Source: CAJBNH01 sp964447285 | GTDB taxonomy: Bacteria > Myxococcota_A > UBA9042 | Assembly: GCA_964447285.1 (NCBI GenBank) | Contig: CAYURO010000001.1 | Coordinates: forward strand, 186,001-250,000 | Direction of reading: 5' to 3' | DNA: 64,000 bases | Shown: positions 19,628-28,582 of the stretch, piece by piece | Layout of the letters: every line of letters begins with the position of its first letter | Position numbering within the stretch: position 1 is the first letter of the stretch | Program-made: the position numbers and the translations under genes | Notes under the pieces: generated by a model | What the model was told of the DNA's origin: nothing | The model's database searches: none | The model's input: only the letters and a program-made list of their open reading frames with translations

Positions 19628-20683
19628 CTATTCCCCGGCGGTCGCGAGCTTGCGCATGGCCGCGAGAATGTCTTCCTCTTGCGGCACGCTATGGCGCTCC
19701 AGCTCCCAGGCGAGACCCACGCCGGGCACGTCGGCACCTGCCAGCAGCACGGGCGGCACCTGCAGGCTGTAGAAGCAGCGCTCCGTCAGCTTGCGAAGCA
19801 AATGCTCGCCGAAATTCGTGACTTCGGTGTCCTCATTGACGATCAGCAGCCGCCCGGTCTTTTCGAGTGACCGCTGTAGCGTGGGCAGATCGAACGGAAT
19901 CAGCGTCCGCAAGTCGATGACCTCGCAGGCGATTCCCTCTTGCGCCAGGGCATCGGCCGCGCGCACGCAGGCGGGCAACAGGTGTCCGTAACCGACGACG
20001 GTGATGCGGTCGCCGGTGCGGCACACCTTCGCCTCGCCGATCGGCACGGAATAGTCGGTGACGGGCGGCCAGCTCGGCGTCCAGCCAGAGCGGTCGCCCA
20101 GCGGCGCGTCAATCCTTCGGTGCAGCTCGCGCTCGTCCGCCGGCTCGCCGGGGATCAACTCGTCGCCCTTGACCCGCAGCAGGGCCTTGGGCGCCATGTA
20201 CAGCACGGGATTGGGGTCGCGGATGGCCGAAATCAACAGGCCGTAGGCGTCCTTCGCGTTCGACGGCATCACGATCTTCCAGCCAGGCAGGTGGGTCGCG
20301 ATGCTCTCGATCGAGTGCGAGTGGTAGATCGAGCCGTGGATGCCGGCGCCGACGGGCGTCATCACCACCATTGGCAAGTGCCAGCCCCCGTTGGTCGTCC
20401 AGTGCGCGTTGCCAGCCAGCTTCATCAGGTCGATGGCGTTGAAGATGTAGTCGCAGAACTGGATCTCGGCCACGGGCCGGCCGCCGGCAAGCGCGATGCC
20501 CATCGCCATACCCAGAATGCCGCGCTCGTCCAGCGGTGTGTTCCAAGTCGTCGTCAGGCCTTGGGTTGCCGTAAAGACGCCTCCCAGCGGAGGCCCGACG
20601 TCCTCGCCGAAGATGTCGGTCACGCCCAGATGGGTCTCGCCGTAGTGCAGCGCAAGGCGGATGGCTTGGGCCAGGTTGGCCAT
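19628..20683 (-). CDS. 2-oxoacid dehydrogenase E1 component, beta subunit
   Basis: The 351-residue protein is the beta subunit of a ThDP-dependent 2-oxoacid dehydrogenase E1 (pyruvate or branched-chain type). It shows FGEDVG, the TPLDERGILGMAMG loop, ALAGGRPVAEIQF and a C-terminal transketolase-C fold with DLRTLIPFDLPTL and NEDTEVTNFG. The ATG at 20683 has AGGAG nine bases upstream. It follows the alpha subunit by 28 bases on the same strand. The HSHSIES stretch corresponds to the conserved H.Q..E region of the family with altered residues. No E2 or E3 gene is in the window, so the acyl acceptor would be encoded elsewhere. The substrate cannot be fixed from sequence. Confidence 0.88.
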   Translation of the reverse strand: MANLAQAIRLALHYGETHLGVTDIFGEDVGPPLGGVFTATQGLTTTWNTPLDERGILGMAMGIALAGGRPVAEIQFCDYIFNAIDLMKLAGNAHWTTNGGWHLPMVVMTPVGAGIHGSIYHSHSIESIATHLPGWKIVMPSNAKDAYGLLISAIRDPNPVLYMAPKALLRVKGDELIPGEPADERELHRRIDAPLGDRSGWTPSWPPVTDYSVPIGEAKVCRTGDRITVVGYGHLLPACVRAADALAQEGIACEVIDLRTLIPFDLPTLQRSLEKTGRLLIVNEDTEVTNFGEHLLRKLTERCFYSLQVPPVLLAGADVPGVGLAWELERHSVPQEEDILAAMRKLATAGE

Positions 20684-20711
20684 GGATCGGAGCTCCTGCA
20701 GGGGGGGCGGA

Positions 20712-21674
20712 CTAGTCGGGCTCGCGGTAGTAGATGTGGGTGAAGACGTCGTCCTTGGTCGGCATGGGCTCTTCAAGGACCTGATGGACGGCGTCGCGCA
20801 GATGCTCCCGCCAACGCTCGTGCACTTGAGCCGCCTGTTGTGGCGACAGCAGTCCCTGATCCGCCAGCTTTGCCTCGTACTCAGCCAGGCAGTCGCGGCC
20901 GGACTCGGGGCGGGCGCCCGACGATGACGAGTGGCCGTACAGCCGCGCCACGTCGGCCTGCAGCAGGAACGGTCGACGCTCTGTGCGGACGTAGGCCATC
21001 GCCTCTTGCAGCGCGGTCCAAGCCGCCTGTGGGTCGCTGCCATCGACGCGGCCGTGGCGGATGCCAAACGGGATGGCGCGTTCGTGCAGGGACGACGTGT
21101 TCTGCACCTGGCTGGCGGGAGTCGAGATGCCGATGCCGTTGTGGGTGACGATCATCAGAATCGGCAGCTCTTGGCCCGGGCGGGACGACCAGTTCAGGCA
21201 GCTGGCGAAGTCGCCCTCCGCCGTGCCTGCGTCGCCGCCGTTGACGATCGAGATGCCGGTGCCGCCGTGGCGCCGCTGCACCCAGGCCGTGCCGAGCGCG
21301 GTGACGTACTGCGTCTCGATGGTCGAGGTGCCGGGGACCACGTTCCACTGCGGAATCGACAGATGCCCTGCAAAGTTGCGCCCGCCCGAGAACGGGTCGG
21401 TGATCGTCGAGCGCATTTGCCGCAGCAGGTCGATCGGCGCGGTGCCCATCGCCATCACGGTACAGCTCGAGCGGTAATGCAGGTGCAGGTAGTCGTGCGC
21501 TGGCCCCGAGCCCTTGTCGACCAGCAAACCCAGGGGCACACCGAACGCCTCTTCACCGGGGCCGCCGATCCAAAAGTAGCCGTGGCCAGACCGCATCATG
21601 CGGATCAGCGCCTCTTCGGTCAGGCGCGACTGGACCATCACGTCGTGGATGTGCAGCGCGAGCTTGGGATCCAT
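20712..21674 (-). CDS. 2-oxoacid dehydrogenase E1 component, alpha subunit
   Basis: The 320-residue alpha subunit carries the ThDP/Mg binding motif as GDAGTAEGDF followed by the later Asn of MIVTHNGIGIS, equivalent to the GDG...NN motif of the family. It also has YHYRSS-like (HLHYRSS) and FSGGRNFAGH, matching the substrate-loop region of E1 alpha. The GDAGTAE form and the HSSSSGARPE segment look closest to 2-oxoisovalerate (branched-chain) type E1 proteins of Deinococcus/Thermus-like families, but I would not assign the substrate. It is first of the E1 pair, and the 268-base gap upstream is shared with a divergent transglutaminase-like gene and contains a TATA-like sequence (GTATAGT near 21787). 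Confidence 0.87.
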   Translation of the reverse strand: MDPKLALHIHDVMVQSRLTEEALIRMMRSGHGYFWIGGPGEEAFGVPLGLLVDKGSGPAHDYLHLHYRSSCTVMAMGTAPIDLLRQMRSTITDPFSGGRNFAGHLSIPQWNVVPGTSTIETQYVTALGTAWVQRRHGGTGISIVNGGDAGTAEGDFASCLNWSSRPGQELPILMIVTHNGIGISTPASQVQNTSSLHERAIPFGIRHGRVDGSDPQAAWTALQEAMAYVRTERRPFLLQADVARLYGHSSSSGARPESGRDCLAEYEAKLADQGLLSPQQAAQVHERWREHLRDAVHQVLEEPMPTKDDVFTHIYYREPD

Positions 21675-21942
21675 CAGTCCTCAGGGGCGGGGCGTGCGGG
21701 TCCGGTCGTTGTGGGGCGGGCGGCGGCGCGAGAGAGGAGCAGGAACGCGAGAGGGCAGCAGCAGCGAGCAGGGCAAGCGCCTCAGTATAGTCCGGCCCCG
21801 GTCACGCGCAGCGGCCGGAACGCGGAATTTGCCGTGCCGCCTCGTGATTCTGCGCGCGCGGGGGTGGGCTGGCGTCTTCTGCACCTTTTCGGGTACAAGC
21901 CGCGGGCCGACCCAACGGCTGTAGCACATCCGGGAGAACTTC

Positions 21943-22608
21943 ATGCCGGGCAAGACGTTCGCTGACCTGACACGAAACTGGCCACAGGGCGAGCGACAGG
22001 TGCTCGAGACCCTGCGCGACCCGTTTGCCATCCAGGTGTTTCTGGACGAAACCCCCTACAGCACCGAGTCGATCTACCGGTCGCCGCTGTCGGTCCTGCG
22101 CGACCGTCGTGCCCACTGCTTCGACGGCGCTCTCTTGGCCGCCGCAGCGCTGCGCCGGATGGGTGAGCCGCCCCTGATCCTCGACCTGCGCGCCCACGAC
22201 GACGACGACCACGTACTGGCGATCTTCAAGCGCGACGGGCACTTCGGTTGCATCGCCAAGTCGAACACGTCTGTTCTGCGCTACCGCGAGCCGGTCTACC
22301 GCAGCTTGCGCGAGCTCGCGATGTCGTTCTTCGACCTGTACTACAATCTGGACCGCAAGAAGGCGCTGCGCGAGTACTCACGGCCGCTTGACCTGAGCGC
22401 ATTCGACCGCTTCGACTGGATGGGTTCGGACGCCGAGCTTGAGCGGATCGCGACCCGGCTGGACACGATCCACCACGAACGACTGTTGACGCCCGCGATG
22501 ATCGACCGGCTGTCGCTGGTGGACGACAAGCTGTACGCGGCGGGTTTGCTGGGTTCAGATGCCGCGGGTCTGTATCAGCCGACCGGCAAGACCGAGGCAG
22601 CGAAGTAG
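21943..22608 (+). CDS. Transglutaminase-like hypothetical protein
   Basis: This 221-residue protein has no signal peptide. Its central part has a Cys-His-Asp arrangement like the transglutaminase/papain fold: C59 in RRAHCFDGALLAAA, then a His in DDDDHVLAIF about 30 residues later and a following Asp, with the usual helix after the Cys. I cannot name a substrate; bacterial members are often proteases or peptide-linking enzymes. The start ATG 21943 has GGAG about a dozen bases upstream. It converges with the DsbA-like gene, whose stop is 19 bases away. The protein stands alone on this strand, so context gives little help. Confidence 0.65.
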   Translation: MPGKTFADLTRNWPQGERQVLETLRDPFAIQVFLDETPYSTESIYRSPLSVLRDRRAHCFDGALLAAAALRRMGEPPLILDLRAHDDDDHVLAIFKRDGHFGCIAKSNTSVLRYREPVYRSLRELAMSFFDLYYNLDRKKALREYSRPLDLSAFDRFDWMGSDAELERIATRLDTIHHERLLTPAMIDRLSLVDDKLYAAGLLGSDAAGLYQPTGKTEAAK

Positions 22609-22627
22609 CCACGGGAACTTCGGCAGG

Positions 22628-24001
22628 CTACAGGCCGAAATAGACGCGCGCGACGGCCTCGAGACCCTCCGGCGGATAGCCGCGCGGACCCTGGTAACGC
22701 ATGCCGTTGATGAAGACCGACGGGGTGCCGCTGACGCCCGCCTGGGTTCCCTCGTTCATGTCGCGCTGGATCAACTGCTTGCCGACGCCCGCGCCCAGAT
22801 CCGCCTTGAACTTGTTGACGTCGAGGCCGGCTTGCTGGGCATAGCGCTCGAGATCGGGCTGCGTCAGCGCCTGCTGATTCGCAAACAGAATGTCGTGGTA
22901 TTCCCAGAACTTGCCCTGTGCGGCGGCGGCCATCGACGCCTCGGCGGCAATCTGCGCGTTGTCGTGGATGGTCAGCGGCATGTGCTTGTAGATGACCTTG
23001 ACGTCATTGGGGAACCGCTTCTGGAACGCCTCGATGCTGGGGCTGAGCTTGGTGCAGAAGGGGCACTGGAAGTCCTCGAACAACACGACCGTGATCTTGG
23101 CGTTCGGGTTGCCCTTGACCGGACTGCCTTGGGTCTGGAACTGCACCGCGGGGCCGCCGGTCTGCTCGAAGAACTTGCCGGTGCTGACGGTCGACTCGTA
23201 CAGGCTGGCCGCAGGCGTGCCGGACGCGACGGCCGACTTGGCCTTGGCCAGCTGCTCGTCGATCAGGACCTTGAGCTGGTCGAAGTTCTTGGGCGGCTTG
23301 ATACGCACGCCGTTGGCCAGAATGTTGGGGAAGGTGTTGGCCGCGACCTCATTCGCAAGCAGGCTATCGCGCAGCACCTGACCTCGGAACTTGCCGGAAT
23401 CCAGGTCTTTCTTGAAGCGTACGACGTCCAGACCCACGCCCGCGGCGACGGACTCGATCGTGCCGCGGTCGATGGCCTGCGACGCCATCAGCTTGTCGTG
23501 AAACGGCCAGAACTTGCCCTGCGCGTTGGCGGCCAGCGAGGCCTCGGCGGCGGTGGCGGCGTCGGGGTGCGGCGCGGCGATCACCTTCTGCTTGAAGCGG
23601 AATTGCACCTTGTCGCCGTACTCCTTGGCAGCCTTGGCGATGGCCGGTGCGAAGTCCGAGCACTCAGGGCAACCGAATGCCGAGAACACAACGACCTTCA
23701 CCAGCGCCGAATCAGGGCCCAGCTTGGGGTCGTCGGCGTGGATCTGCACGCGCCAGACCTGGTTGGGATCGGCGGGCGCGCTGGGGGCAGCGGCGGGTGC
23801 CGAGGGCACGGGCATCGCCGAGGGAGCCGCAGCGGACGTCGGCGGGGACGTCGTCGGGGCCTGTGCCGTCACGGTTTGCGCAGCCGCCGCGTCGGCGGCG
23901 ACGGCGGGAGCCTGCGTGGCGTGTCGGGTCGAGATACGGCCGCCCACGTAGCCGGCAATCATCAGGGCCAGAAGGACGATCAGGGCATGGTCGCGTTTCA
24001 T
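22628..24001 (-). CDS. Tandem DsbA-like thioredoxin-fold protein
   Basis: This 457-residue protein has an N-terminal membrane or signal segment (LIVLLALMIAGYVGG), an Ala/Pro-rich linker of about 70 residues, and two consecutive DsbA-type thioredoxin domains. Each has its own redox pair: C111-P-E-C114 (VFSAFGCPECSDF) and C313-P-F-C316 (FEDFQCPFCTKL). The second domain also shows the cis-proline loop GTPSVFINGM; the first has the weaker NTFPNILANG. Such proteins oxidise or isomerise disulfides in exported proteins. That would suit a genome rich in secreted Cys-repeat proteins like those encoded further right (inference). The start ATG 24001 has GAGG just upstream. Double-domain proteins of this kind are unusual but known in Myxococcota-like genomes. 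Confidence 0.85.
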   Translation of the reverse strand: MKRDHALIVLLALMIAGYVGGRISTRHATQAPAVAADAAAAQTVTAQAPTTSPPTSAAAPSAMPVPSAPAAAPSAPADPNQVWRVQIHADDPKLGPDSALVKVVVFSAFGCPECSDFAPAIAKAAKEYGDKVQFRFKQKVIAAPHPDAATAAEASLAANAQGKFWPFHDKLMASQAIDRGTIESVAAGVGLDVVRFKKDLDSGKFRGQVLRDSLLANEVAANTFPNILANGVRIKPPKNFDQLKVLIDEQLAKAKSAVASGTPAASLYESTVSTGKFFEQTGGPAVQFQTQGSPVKGNPNAKITVVLFEDFQCPFCTKLSPSIEAFQKRFPNDVKVIYKHMPLTIHDNAQIAAEASMAAAAQGKFWEYHDILFANQQALTQPDLERYAQQAGLDVNKFKADLGAGVGKQLIQRDMNEGTQAGVSGTPSVFINGMRYQGPRGYPPEGLEAVARVYFGL

Positions 24002-24244
24002 ATCGCCTCGTTGCGAAAGGAATCGAAAGTGGGTTCGGAGCGGTGCCGCGGCAGCTGCGGCGGCGAAATCTCCCAACACGGCGCCGCGATACCGCATTCC
24101 GGATCGCGATGCAACTGGTCGGCCCACTGCAAGCGCGGCATTTGTCTCAGCGGGGCGCGTCTGGCATCGTGCGGCCCGCACAGATCGACCGGTGGCTAAT
24201 GTTCTCACCGGGAATCCCGCGAATCCCTTGCAGGAGCGTTGCAG

Positions 24245-25144
24245 ATGTCAAGCCGAAACCGTTGGACCGCCGTGCTGGCGTGCGCGGCACTCACAGCGAC
24301 GCTAGGGTGCGACTCGGGCTTCATCGACACGGGCGGCTACCTCGTGTCGAACGAGCAGGAGGTCGAGCTCGGTAAGGGTGTCGATGTGGAAATCGAGAAG
24401 GAATACAAGATTGTCGACGCGAGCGAGCCGTTGGCTCAGTGGGGCGTGCAGCTCGCCGCCAAGCTTCAAGCGGCGTCGGTGGGTTTCCGCGATCCGGCAG
24501 AGTTCGGCGGCTACAAGGTCGAGGTGATCGCCGATGATGAGCTGGTCAACGCATTCGCGGCACCGGGCGGCTACACCTACGTCTCGACCGGCCTGATCCT
24601 GTCGGCCAGCAGCTGCGCGGAGATCGCCGGCGTGATGGGGCACGAGATGGGGCACGTCGCCCACCGGCATGGCGTCAAGGCGCTGGAGAAGAGCTATCTG
24701 GCAACCGAGCTCGCGACGGCCCTGCTGGGTGAGGGCACGGGAAGTGACTTGGCGGTGTTGGCGTGGGAGTTCCTGGCGTCGACCAAGTTCAGTCAGGTCC
24801 AAGAGAAGCAGTCCGACTCGACCGGCCTGCAGATCGCGTTTGATGCGGGCTACAACCCGTACGCGCTGGTCGACTTCTTTCAGGTGCTGTTGGCCCAGGA
24901 GCGGGCAGCGGGCGTGGCGATGCCGGAGTTCCTGTCGTCGCACCCGGAGACGCAGGACCGCATCAACGCGATCACGGCCGAGATCGAGAGCCGCTACGGT
25001 GCCGCGGTGGACCCGAAGACCACCCAGAGCTACGAGTGTCAGGGCACGCAGTTCAAGCTGATCGACGTGCAGAACGCGATCAAGGCCAAGCAGTACAAGA
25101 TCAAGGCGGGCACAGGCACGCAGCCCCGGCAGCGAGGCAACTAG
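24245..25144 (+). CDS. M48-family metalloprotease, probable lipoprotein
   Basis: This 299-residue exported protein has the zinc-binding motif H133-E-M-G-H137 (MGHEMGHVAHRH) and the third ligand region QEKQSDSTGL, as in M48 peptidases of the BepA/LoiP/YcaL type. The N-terminus is a signal peptide ending in a Cys (LTATLGC, C22), so it may be a lipoprotein, although Thr at -3 is not ideal. The conserved FAAPGGYTYVSTGL strand before the metal site and the SSHPETQDRI motif near the end also match the family. BepA-like proteins act in outer-membrane protein assembly and quality control. The start ATG 24245 has AGGAG eight bases upstream; a TTG at 24239 is in frame but less likely. It converges with a small membrane protein. 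Confidence 0.9.
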   Translation: MSSRNRWTAVLACAALTATLGCDSGFIDTGGYLVSNEQEVELGKGVDVEIEKEYKIVDASEPLAQWGVQLAAKLQAASVGFRDPAEFGGYKVEVIADDELVNAFAAPGGYTYVSTGLILSASSCAEIAGVMGHEMGHVAHRHGVKALEKSYLATELATALLGEGTGSDLAVLAWEFLASTKFSQVQEKQSDSTGLQIAFDAGYNPYALVDFFQVLLAQERAAGVAMPEFLSSHPETQDRINAITAEIESRYGAAVDPKTTQSYECQGTQFKLIDVQNAIKAKQYKIKAGTGTQPRQRGN

Positions 25145-25154
25145 CCGCCCGCAC

Positions 25155-25352
25155 TCAGAATCGCATGCCCCACTTGGCCCGGTAGCTGAACCAACTCCAC
25201 GTGAGCCAAGAGGAAATGCCAATCCCGACGATGACCAGAAACGCGCTGTGGGCGAACAGCAACGCCAACAGCGTCCCTCCCCAGCCACCCAGCGCAATGG
25301 CACCCTTCTTCGCGGCTTCACTGCGTTGCTTGGAAAGCGGTCCTCCGGACAT
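25155..25352 (-). CDS. Small membrane protein, hypothetical
   Basis: This 65-residue protein has a short basic N-terminus (KQRSEAAKKG) followed by one long or two short hydrophobic segments (GTLLALLFAHSAFLVIVGIG) and ends KWGMRF. The ATG at 25352 has AGGAG seven bases upstream, and the stop is 11 bases from the convergent M48 protease stop. I cannot assign a function; it looks like a real small inner-membrane protein because start signal and hydrophobicity pattern agree. Confidence 0.6.
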   Translation of the reverse strand: MSGGPLSKQRSEAAKKGAIALGGWGGTLLALLFAHSAFLVIVGIGISSWLTWSWFSYRAKWGMRF

Positions 25353-25547
25353 CTTGTGCTCCTGGCCCGGCAACAGATCGCGGGCGTTTGCGGCAGGATA
25401 GCGCGGACAGCGCCGGATGCGATACCGGGTCAGCAAGCCGTGCTGCTACGGAAGCTTGCCAGCGGACCCGGGTGACTGGAAACTTCGCGTCGAGCGGCCC
25501 GTTGCGGCCGCCAGCCCGTGCCGCCTCTGCGGCCGACAGGACTTGCC

Positions 25548-27824
25548 GTGAATCGCTCCACTCCCCCCCCGACCCCTCTCTTCTGGACCCGAGCCCTGGC
25601 TCTGATTTCCCTGACGGCCAGCGCGCTTGCGTGCGGCTCCGCAGCGGGCGGCGGTGGTGGCGGCTACCTGCCGATGGACACCGACGCCAGCTATGACCTC
25701 TTCGGCGACGTCTCGCCACTCGATAGGCAGACCGACACGACGCCCGACGTAAACCCGTTGTCGTGCGCCGGTCGCTGTGGGGCCTACGACTCGGTCGCAG
25801 CCTGCCAGTGCAACCCTGAGTGCCTGCAGACCAATACGTGCTGCACGGACTACGACCAGTACTGCGCGACGACCTGCAACGTGGCGGGCAACTGCGACGA
25901 CGGCGACCCTTGCACGTTCGACGACTGCAACGACGGCAGCTGCGTGCACTCTCCCGACCTCAGCTGCTGCAAGTTGGACGCGGACTGCGGGTCACCGATG
26001 GGCTGTTCCATGCCCACCTGCGAAAACAGCAAGTGCGTCGAGAAGCCCAAGCCCGGTTGCTGCGCGTTTGGCGAGTGCTGCGACTTCGACATTAGCCAGA
26101 TCAAGCCCGCGGGCTCGCCGTGTGGCACCCAGCTGCTCGCCACGGAAACCCAGTGCAACGACAACCTGATCCAGCAGCGGGAGCAAGTGGCCGGCTGCGA
26201 CGGACAGATCGCCGAAGTGTGCAGCCAGGACCCGAATGACGGCGTGTGGTCCGAGTGGAAGACCATCAGCGTGTGCGACAAGACCGCAGGCTGCGTCCCC
26301 GGCGCCTCAGGCGAGATGCCCACCTGCAAGGACGGCAAGCTGGCCGAGTGCGTCGACAACGCCGGCTGCGCGGACAAGAACCCGTGCACGACCGACATCT
26401 GCAAGGACACCAAGTGCTCGTACGCTCCGGCGGCAGCGGGCGTGACGTGTGGCACCAAGCCTCTGAAGTCTGAGTACAAGTGCAGCACTCCGGGGGCCGA
26501 CGGCGACGTGATGGTGCGCAACTCGGTTGCGGGCTGTGACGGGTCAGAGGCCATGCTGTGCACCGAGGCCAGCCCGGCCTGGGGGCAGTGGCAGATCGCC
26601 AACGCGTGCTCATGGGACCAAGTGTGCAAGGTGACCGACCCGAACACGATCGGCACCTGCGTCGCCAAGCCGGCCTGCACGCCAAACACCACCTGCTGCA
26701 CCTCCGAAGGCACGCTGGCGGCCGAGGGCTCGGCGTGCGGCACGACCACCCTCGACACCGAGACCAAGTGCGAGACCACCGAGCCCGGCGGCAAGATCCT
26801 GTCGCGCAAGGCCGTTGCCGGCTGCTCGGGCTACTCGACCTACTGCCAGAACTCGAGCAGCAGCTACTCATGGGGTCCGTGGGAGATCGCCAAGACCTGC
26901 ACACAGTTCCAAGCGTGCGAAGAGTCGTGGAACGGTGCGGCGTGCATTTCTCCCTGCAAGGCGGGCACCACGTGCTGCACCGCAGACGGCGTCTATTCGG
27001 CCCTGGGCACCAAGTGCGGCAGCTACGAATTGGACAAGGAACAGAAGTGCAGCGGCCCCGAGAAGGGCGGCAAGATCCTGTCCCGCAAGTCCTATCAGGG
27101 TTGCGCGGGCGACTCGACCTCATGCTCGTCGCAGGACGCGTACCTGGCGTGGACGGACTGGGCGGTCGAGAAGACCTGCGGCTCGACCCAGGTGTGCGAG
27201 GTGCAGTGGGGCTCGGCCAGCTGCGTGTCGGCCATCAAGTGTCAGGCCGGGTCGACTTGCTGCACGGCAGACGGCGCTTGGGCAGCCAAGGGCACCAAGT
27301 GCAGCTCGTACGCCAACGAGACCCAGTACAAGTGCGACTCGACGGCCAAGGGTGGCAAGATCTTGGTTCGCAAGGGCTATGACGGCTGCACGGGCACCGG
27401 ATCGTCGTGCTCGTGGGACAGTCTCGACACATGGTGGGACGTCTGGACCGACTCCGAGACCTGCGGCGCGACCGAGAAGTGTCAGGTCAACGCGAGCGGC
27501 ACCTCAGGGTCGTGCGTCAGCGCGATCGTCTGCAACGCAGGCACCTCCTGCTGCACGCCCGACGGCGACTATGCCCCCAAGGGCGCCAAGTGCGGAGATT
27601 ACGTCAAGAAGTCCGAGTACAAGTGCGCGGGTGTCGACAAGGGCGCAGACATCCTGGTGCGCGAGTCGTACAGCGGCTGCACCGGGTCCAGCACTTGGTG
27701 CTCGTTTGACGCAGCGGACGACTGGTGGGCCGACTGGAAGATCTACAAGACTTGCGGCGTCGCGCAGTACTGCAGCGTGTCCAGTCCGAACTTCCCCGGC
27801 ACTTGCACCTCGATCGCGCCCTGA
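25548..27824 (+). CDS. Exported Cys-rich repeat protein with somatomedin-B-like domain
   Basis: This 758-residue exported protein has a signal peptide ending SALAC (probable lipoprotein, imperfect lipobox), then a short Gly/Asp-rich tether. Residues 73-106 (CAGRCGAYDS onward to CCTDYDQYC) follow the eight-cysteine pattern of somatomedin-B domains known from vitronectin: C-x3-C, then CxC, C, CC-x-D-x3-C. After a short CDDGDPCTFDDC-type repeat come six Cys-rich units of about 90-95 residues, each with a CC pair, a G-x-x-C-G, a Y/T-K-C, a GC-x-G and two W-x-x-W-type aromatics. The best four begin near 26680, 26953, 27238 and 27529. The start is GTG 25548 after a weak AGGA. An 8-base C run (25563-25570) lies just inside the gene. 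A binding or surface role is inferred. Confidence 0.8.
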   Translation: MNRSTPPPTPLFWTRALALISLTASALACGSAAGGGGGGYLPMDTDASYDLFGDVSPLDRQTDTTPDVNPLSCAGRCGAYDSVAACQCNPECLQTNTCCTDYDQYCATTCNVAGNCDDGDPCTFDDCNDGSCVHSPDLSCCKLDADCGSPMGCSMPTCENSKCVEKPKPGCCAFGECCDFDISQIKPAGSPCGTQLLATETQCNDNLIQQREQVAGCDGQIAEVCSQDPNDGVWSEWKTISVCDKTAGCVPGASGEMPTCKDGKLAECVDNAGCADKNPCTTDICKDTKCSYAPAAAGVTCGTKPLKSEYKCSTPGADGDVMVRNSVAGCDGSEAMLCTEASPAWGQWQIANACSWDQVCKVTDPNTIGTCVAKPACTPNTTCCTSEGTLAAEGSACGTTTLDTETKCETTEPGGKILSRKAVAGCSGYSTYCQNSSSSYSWGPWEIAKTCTQFQACEESWNGAACISPCKAGTTCCTADGVYSALGTKCGSYELDKEQKCSGPEKGGKILSRKSYQGCAGDSTSCSSQDAYLAWTDWAVEKTCGSTQVCEVQWGSASCVSAIKCQAGSTCCTADGAWAAKGTKCSSYANETQYKCDSTAKGGKILVRKGYDGCTGTGSSCSWDSLDTWWDVWTDSETCGATEKCQVNASGTSGSCVSAIVCNAGTSCCTPDGDYAPKGAKCGDYVKKSEYKCAGVDKGADILVRESYSGCTGSSTWCSFDAADDWWADWKIYKTCGVAQYCSVSSPNFPGTCTSIAP
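26680..27824 (+). repeat. Four best-conserved ~95-residue coding repeats
   Basis: Direct coding repeats with period about 285-291 bases begin near 26680, 26953, 27238 and 27529; each opens with a C-x-A/P-G/N-x-T/S-CCT-x-(D/E)-G motif. Two more degenerate units precede them (near 26059 and 26420). They are repeats of protein domains, not of mobile DNA. Confidence 0.75.
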
Positions 27825-27859
27825 CGTGGCAGGTGAGGGGGCGGCCAGCCGTGTACAGG

Positions 27860-28495
27860 TCAGCCAAGGGCGGCGTTCGGCGCCTCGGCGGTGTTGACCA
27901 AGGCGGCGCCGAACAACTGCACCACTTCCAGCGCCACCGGCCACGGGTCGTCCGGCAGGTGACCTGCCAGCCACGCGTACACCAAGCGGTCGATTGCGCC
28001 CAAGATCGCCAATGCGATGAAGCGGTCGTCCGTCTTGCGAATGAGGCCGCGCGCCATCAGCGAAGCAAGCAGCTCCGCCACGAACGCATCCAGCTGGCCA
28101 CTGCGTGAACGCAGCCAGTCGCCCACCGAGCCCGGGTTGCGCTGCTCGCGGTAAAACAGCAGCGTCGCGTCAGGGGCTTGCGACACGGCGTCGATCAGCG
28201 CCTGGGCCAGTGCCAGGTATGCTGCCTGCGTGCCGTCCTCATCCACGGCCTCGTCCAGCGCCTTGCGGGCATCGACCAGCGCGTCTACCGCGGGGTCCAG
28301 TACGGCGCACACAAGCGTCCGGAAGATCGTCTCTTTGTCGTCGAAGTACAGGTAGAACGTGCCGCGAGCTACCCCGGCCTCGGCGGCGATCTGCTCGATG
28401 GTGGTGGCATGGAAGCCCTGCTCCAGAAACAGCCGCCGGGCGGCCGCCTCAAGGTCGGTGCGCTTCTTGGTCTTGTTCTCTTCCCGCCTACCCAT
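27860..28495 (-). CDS. TetR/AcrR-family transcriptional regulator
   Basis: This 211-residue protein has the TetR N-terminal DNA-binding domain: AARRLFLEQGFHATTIEQIA followed by the recognition helix region VARGTFYLYFDDKE (residues about 17-60). The C-terminal ligand domain is helical and not recognisable, so the effector is unknown. The nearby genes it might control are the hypothetical gene upstream on the same strand and the convergent Cys-rich gene, but no operator palindrome stands out. The stop lies 35 bases from the convergent Cys-rich gene stop. The family assignment is secure, the target is not. Confidence 0.92.
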   Translation of the reverse strand: MGRREENKTKKRTDLEAAARRLFLEQGFHATTIEQIAAEAGVARGTFYLYFDDKETIFRTLVCAVLDPAVDALVDARKALDEAVDEDGTQAAYLALAQALIDAVSQAPDATLLFYREQRNPGSVGDWLRSRSGQLDAFVAELLASLMARGLIRKTDDRFIALAILGAIDRLVYAWLAGHLPDDPWPVALEVVQLFGAALVNTAEAPNAALG

Positions 28496-28582
28496 CTCGA
28501 TTGTCCCTTGCGCGAAGGCAACTTGTAGCAGGCCACTGGGGCTTGCGCCAACAGCGCACAGGCTTGGCGCGGCGGCTGGCGG

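Noticed and set aside
20712..21674. Assignment as pdhA or bkdA
   Set aside because: The E1 family is clear, but nothing visible fixes pyruvate versus branched-chain substrate and no E2/E3 is nearby.
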